Shown: in pieces, positions 61,744 to 64,000 of the stretch
Layout of the letters: every line of letters starts with the position of its first letter
Position numbering within the stretch: the first letter of the stretch is position 1
NCBI RefSeq assembly: GCF_015776785.2
Contig: NZ_LFMD02000003.1
Span: forward strand, 245,148-309,147
Length of the DNA: 64,000 nt
DNA from: Kitasatospora sp. SUK 42
GTDB taxonomy: Bacteria; Actinomycetota; Actinomycetes; Streptomycetales; Streptomycetaceae
Direction of reading: 5' to 3'
Notes under the pieces: model-generated
Told to the model about the DNA's origin: nothing
The model's database searches: none
The model's input: the letters and a program-made list of their open reading frames with translations, nothing else
Position numbers and translations under genes: made by a program

Positions 61744-62901
61744 ATGGCAACACTCTGCCGCCCTGCCATCGCCGTGCCCGAGCACGTCATCACCCTCGAA
61801 GAGACCCTCGACCTGGCCCGCACCCTGCACGCCGGGCACCCCCAACTCGGCCTGGCCCTGCGGCTGATCGAGAACACCGGGGTGCGGACCCGCCACCTGG
61901 TCCAGCCGATCGAGGAGACCCTCACCCACCCCGGCTTCGCCGTCCGCAACCAGGTGTACGAGCGGGAGGCCAAGCTGCGCGTCCCCGAGGTGGTCGAACG
62001 CGCCCTCGGCCACGCCGAGCTGGAGGCCCGGGACGTCGACCTGATCATCTACGTGTCCTGCACCGGCTTCATGATGCCGTCGATGACCGCCTGGCTGATC
62101 AACACCATGGGCTTCCGCTCCGACACCCGCCAGGTGCCGATCGCCCAGCTCGGCTGCGCGGCCGGCGGCGCCGCCGTCAACCGCGCGCACGACTTCTGCC
62201 GGGCCTACCCGGGCGCCAACGTGCTCATCGTCGCCTGCGAGTTCTGCTCGCTCTGCTACCAGCCGACCGACCTCGGCGTCGGCTCGCTGCTCTCCAACGG
62301 CCTGTTCGGGGACGCCATCGCCGCCGTCGTGATGCGCGGGCACGGCGGCACCGGCGTGCACATCGAACGCAACGGCTCCCACCTCGTCCCGAACACCGAG
62401 AACTGGATCTCGTACGGGATCAAGGAGACCGGCTTCCACTTCCAGCTGGACAAGCGGGTGCCCGGCACCATGGAGATGCTCGCGCCCGCGCTGCGCTCGC
62501 TGGCCGGGGCCCACGGCTGGGACGTCTCCGGGCTGGGCTTCCACATCGTGCACGCCGGCGGTCCGCGCATCCTGGACGACCTGTGCCACTTCCTCAACAT
62601 GGAGCCGGCGAACTTCCGTTACAGCCGGGCCACGCTGACCGAACGCGGCAACATCGCCAGCGCCGTCGTGTTCGACGCCCTCGCCCGACTGTTCGCCGAC
62701 GGCGGCGTGCCCGAGGGCACCCCCGGGCTGATCGCCGGCTTCGGACCGGGCATCACCGCCGAGATGTCGCTGGGCAGTTGGGCCGAGAACCAGGGCGAAC
62801 CGGTGCGCCGCCGACCGCGCGCCATCTCCACCTCCGACATCACCCTCGTCCACCCGGTGGCCCCCCGTCGTTTCCCGGCCGGCACTACGATCACCGATTG
62901 A
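61744..62901 (+). CDS. rppA: Type III polyketide synthase RppA (1,3,6,8-tetrahydroxynaphthalene synthase)
   Basis: A 385-residue chalcone-synthase-like enzyme that makes tetrahydroxynaphthalene from five malonyl-CoA; its autoxidation gives flaviolin. The triad matches characterised RppA numbering: Cys138 in QLGCAAGG, His270 in FHIVHAGG and Asn303 in ERGNIASA. GFGPGITAEM is the C-terminal signature. GGGGAG lies nine bases before the ATG at 61744. The stop codon (62899-62901) coincides with the edge of an IS200/IS605-type right end. Confidence 0.95.
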   Translation: MATLCRPAIAVPEHVITLEETLDLARTLHAGHPQLGLALRLIENTGVRTRHLVQPIEETLTHPGFAVRNQVYEREAKLRVPEVVERALGHAELEARDVDLIIYVSCTGFMMPSMTAWLINTMGFRSDTRQVPIAQLGCAAGGAAVNRAHDFCRAYPGANVLIVACEFCSLCYQPTDLGVGSLLSNGLFGDAIAAVVMRGHGGTGVHIERNGSHLVPNTENWISYGIKETGFHFQLDKRVPGTMEMLAPALRSLAGAHGWDVSGLGFHIVHAGGPRILDDLCHFLNMEPANFRYSRATLTERGNIASAVVFDALARLFADGGVPEGTPGLIAGFGPGITAEMSLGSWAENQGEPVRRRPRAISTSDITLVHPVAPRRFPAGTTITD

Positions 62902-62952
62902 CTTCCTCCCCTTCCGGAAGGGCAGGGGGTTCCCCTCAGCCTCACGGCTGAG
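62902..62952 (-). mobile_element. Right end / reRNA scaffold of an IS200/IS605-type element
   Basis: Three consecutive hairpins follow the tnpB stop in the minus-strand direction: CTCAGCC/GGCTGAG around TCAC (62935-62952), GGGG/CCCC (62926-62935) and the 14-base palindrome CCCTTCCGGAAGGG (62909-62922). The end reads GGAAGTCAA, like the right ends of these elements. In TnpB systems the omega/reRNA scaffold covers this region, with the guide in the flank, here the 3' end of rppA. Confidence 0.65.
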
Positions 62953-64000
62953 CCGCCGCGCGTGAGCGCAGCGGTGGGACTACTTCCTGCTTCACCGACG
63001 ACCGCCCGCCCGGAGTGCTCCGTTGAGGTCTTACACCGTCTCCACAGGCTGCGACCGCCAGCCCGGCGGCCAGGATGTTGCGTGCCGCGTTGACGTCCCG
63101 GTCGTGGACCGCTCCGCAGTCGCACTCCCATGCGCGGACGTTCAGCGGCATCCTGTCGCGGATGGTTCCGCAGGCCGAGCACAGCTTTGAGCTGGGAAAC
63201 CACCGGTCGATGGTCACCAGGTCACGGCCGTACCACTGGGCCTTGTACTCCAGCATCGTCCGCAGATCGCTCCAGCTCGCGTCCGAGATGGCCCGGGACA
63301 GCCTGCCGTTCCTGAGCATGTTGCGGACCGTCAGATCCTCGATCACGACCGTTTGGTTCTCACGGACGAGTCGAGTGGTGAGCTTGTGGAGGAAGTCCCT
63401 GCGCCGGTCGGCGATCCTCGCATGAACGCGGGCGACCTTGCGCCGGGCCTTCTCCCGGTTGGCCGAACCGTTGGCCTTGCGGGCGAGATCCCGCTGAGCC
63501 CTGACGAGCCGTTCCCGGTCACGGCGTTCATGCCGGGGGTTGGCGATCTTCTCCCCAGTGGAGAGCGCCACCAGGCTGGTGATTCCGGCGTCGACGCCCA
63601 CTGCGCTGTCGAGCATGGGCAGGGGTTCGACGCCGGGATCGTCACACAGCATCGAGACGAACCAGCGACCCGCCGCGTCCCGGCTCACGGTCACCGTGGA
63701 CGGCGACCGCCCTTCGGGCAGCGGCCGGGACCACGCGATCGCCAACGGCTCGGACATCTTCGCCAAGGTGAGTCGTCCGTCCCGGTAGCGGAACGCGGAC
63801 GTGGTGTACTCGGCGCTGTCACGAGACTTCTTCTTCGACTTGAACCGTGGATACCTGGCCCGCTTCGCGAAGAAGTTCGTAAAAGCCCCTTGAAGATGCC
63901 TGAGCGCCTGCTGCAACGGCACGGACGACACCTCGGACAGGTAGGACAGTTCCGCGGTCCTTTTCCAGGCCGTCAGCATCGCCGACGAGGCGTTGTAGCT
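62942..64000 (-). CDS. tnpB: RNA-guided endonuclease TnpB (IS200/IS605 OrfB family), N-terminus outside window
   Basis: The visible 352 residues lack about the first 40 of the family. The RuvC triad appears intact: Asp in AVGVDAGITSLVAL, Glu in VIEDLTVRNML and Asp in VHDRDVNAARNIL. The zinc ribbon CSACGTIRDR...CDCGAVHD sits before the last Asp. AFTNFFAKRARYPRFKSKKK is the WED-like N-terminal motif. TnpB uses a reRNA from the right end to cut at TAM-flanked DNA and favours retention of the element. No tnpA is visible here; it could lie outside. Confidence 0.9.
   Translation of the reverse strand, partial: SYNASSAMLTAWKRTAELSYLSEVSSVPLQQALRHLQGAFTNFFAKRARYPRFKSKKKSRDSAEYTTSAFRYRDGRLTLAKMSEPLAIAWSRPLPEGRSPSTVTVSRDAAGRWFVSMLCDDPGVEPLPMLDSAVGVDAGITSLVALSTGEKIANPRHERRDRERLVRAQRDLARKANGSANREKARRKVARVHARIADRRRDFLHKLTTRLVRENQTVVIEDLTVRNMLRNGRLSRAISDASWSDLRTMLEYKAQWYGRDLVTIDRWFPSSKLCSACGTIRDRMPLNVRAWECDCGAVHDRDVNAARNILAAGLAVAACGDGVRPQRSTPGGRSSVKQEVVPPLRSRAAAQP

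Noticed and set aside
1..64000. tRNA, rRNA, replication origin or attachment site
   Set aside because: I saw no cloverleaf with CCA-side consensus, no rRNA sequence, no DnaA-box cluster and no direct-repeat att pair that I could support by eye; a covariance-model search would be decisive.

Overview
The window reads as high-GC actinomycete chromosome, most likely Streptomyces or a close relative such as Kitasatospora. The evidence is strong third-position GC bias in every gene, frequent GTG and TTG starts, ATGA/GTGA stop-start overlaps, and gene families typical of that group: XRE-DUF397 pairs, an RppA type III PKS with its P450, a DasR-type operator before a chitinase, DUF6571/WXG loci and Fic-type toxin-antitoxin pairs. 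Genus and species cannot be fixed from the sequence alone. Both edges hold mobile DNA: the 3' end of an IS110-family transposase on the left and a 5'-truncated IS200/IS605 tnpB on the right.

Layout. 0.3-6.1 kb is a minus-strand fatty-acid degradation operon: CaiB-type CoA-transferase, acyl-CoA dehydrogenase, thiolase and FadB-like protein. 6.4-11.2 kb is a type VII-secretion-like operon: WXG-type small protein, DUF6571 protein and two paralogous membrane-anchored cysteine-rich proteins. 11.2-18 kb holds a GNAT, a membrane protein coupled to a two-component system, a Pr6Pr protein, a Fic-like toxin-antitoxin pair and an S41 protease. 18-24.2 kb holds two ABC-F proteins; the first has a leader with a candidate WblC-type promoter, a three-codon uORF and hairpins. 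A trypsin-like lipoprotein, a repeat array and a nitroreductase complete that stretch. 24.3-37.4 kb is accessory metabolism and regulation: GNAT, aldo/keto reductase, SGNH hydrolase, GH18 chitinase, a zinc-ribbon SDR, an SDR/TetR divergon, a QorB-like/HxlR divergon, serine hydrolases, SRPBCC and Nudix. 37.5-39.4 kb is an RsbW-like ATPase, XRE regulator and two DUF397 genes.

39.4-42.1 kb is the most interesting part: a candidate split borosin RiPP locus. A 746-residue protein carries an OphMA-like peptide-backbone alpha-N-methyltransferase domain. Immediately upstream is a 122-residue peptide ending in three tandem 19-20-residue hydrophobic repeats, presumed core peptides. The precursor's Shine-Dalgarno lies in a 9-bp hairpin. 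An arginase-family gene with a divergent CGNR regulator lies further upstream.

44-52 kb has a secreted peptide, an NB-ARC/TPR protein with nearly identical repeats, an isochorismatase/TetR pair with three matching operators, a methyltransferase, a peptide deformylase facing a winged-helix regulator across two perfect palindromes, an HTH protein and a VanZ-like protein. 52-60 kb has a Ser/Thr kinase, HemC, and an FtsX-type ABC transporter divergent from a two-component system. 60.4-62.9 kb is the P450-RppA pair for polyketide (flaviolin-type) pigment, abutted by the tnpB element.

All product names rest on motif recognition by eye; no database search was run.
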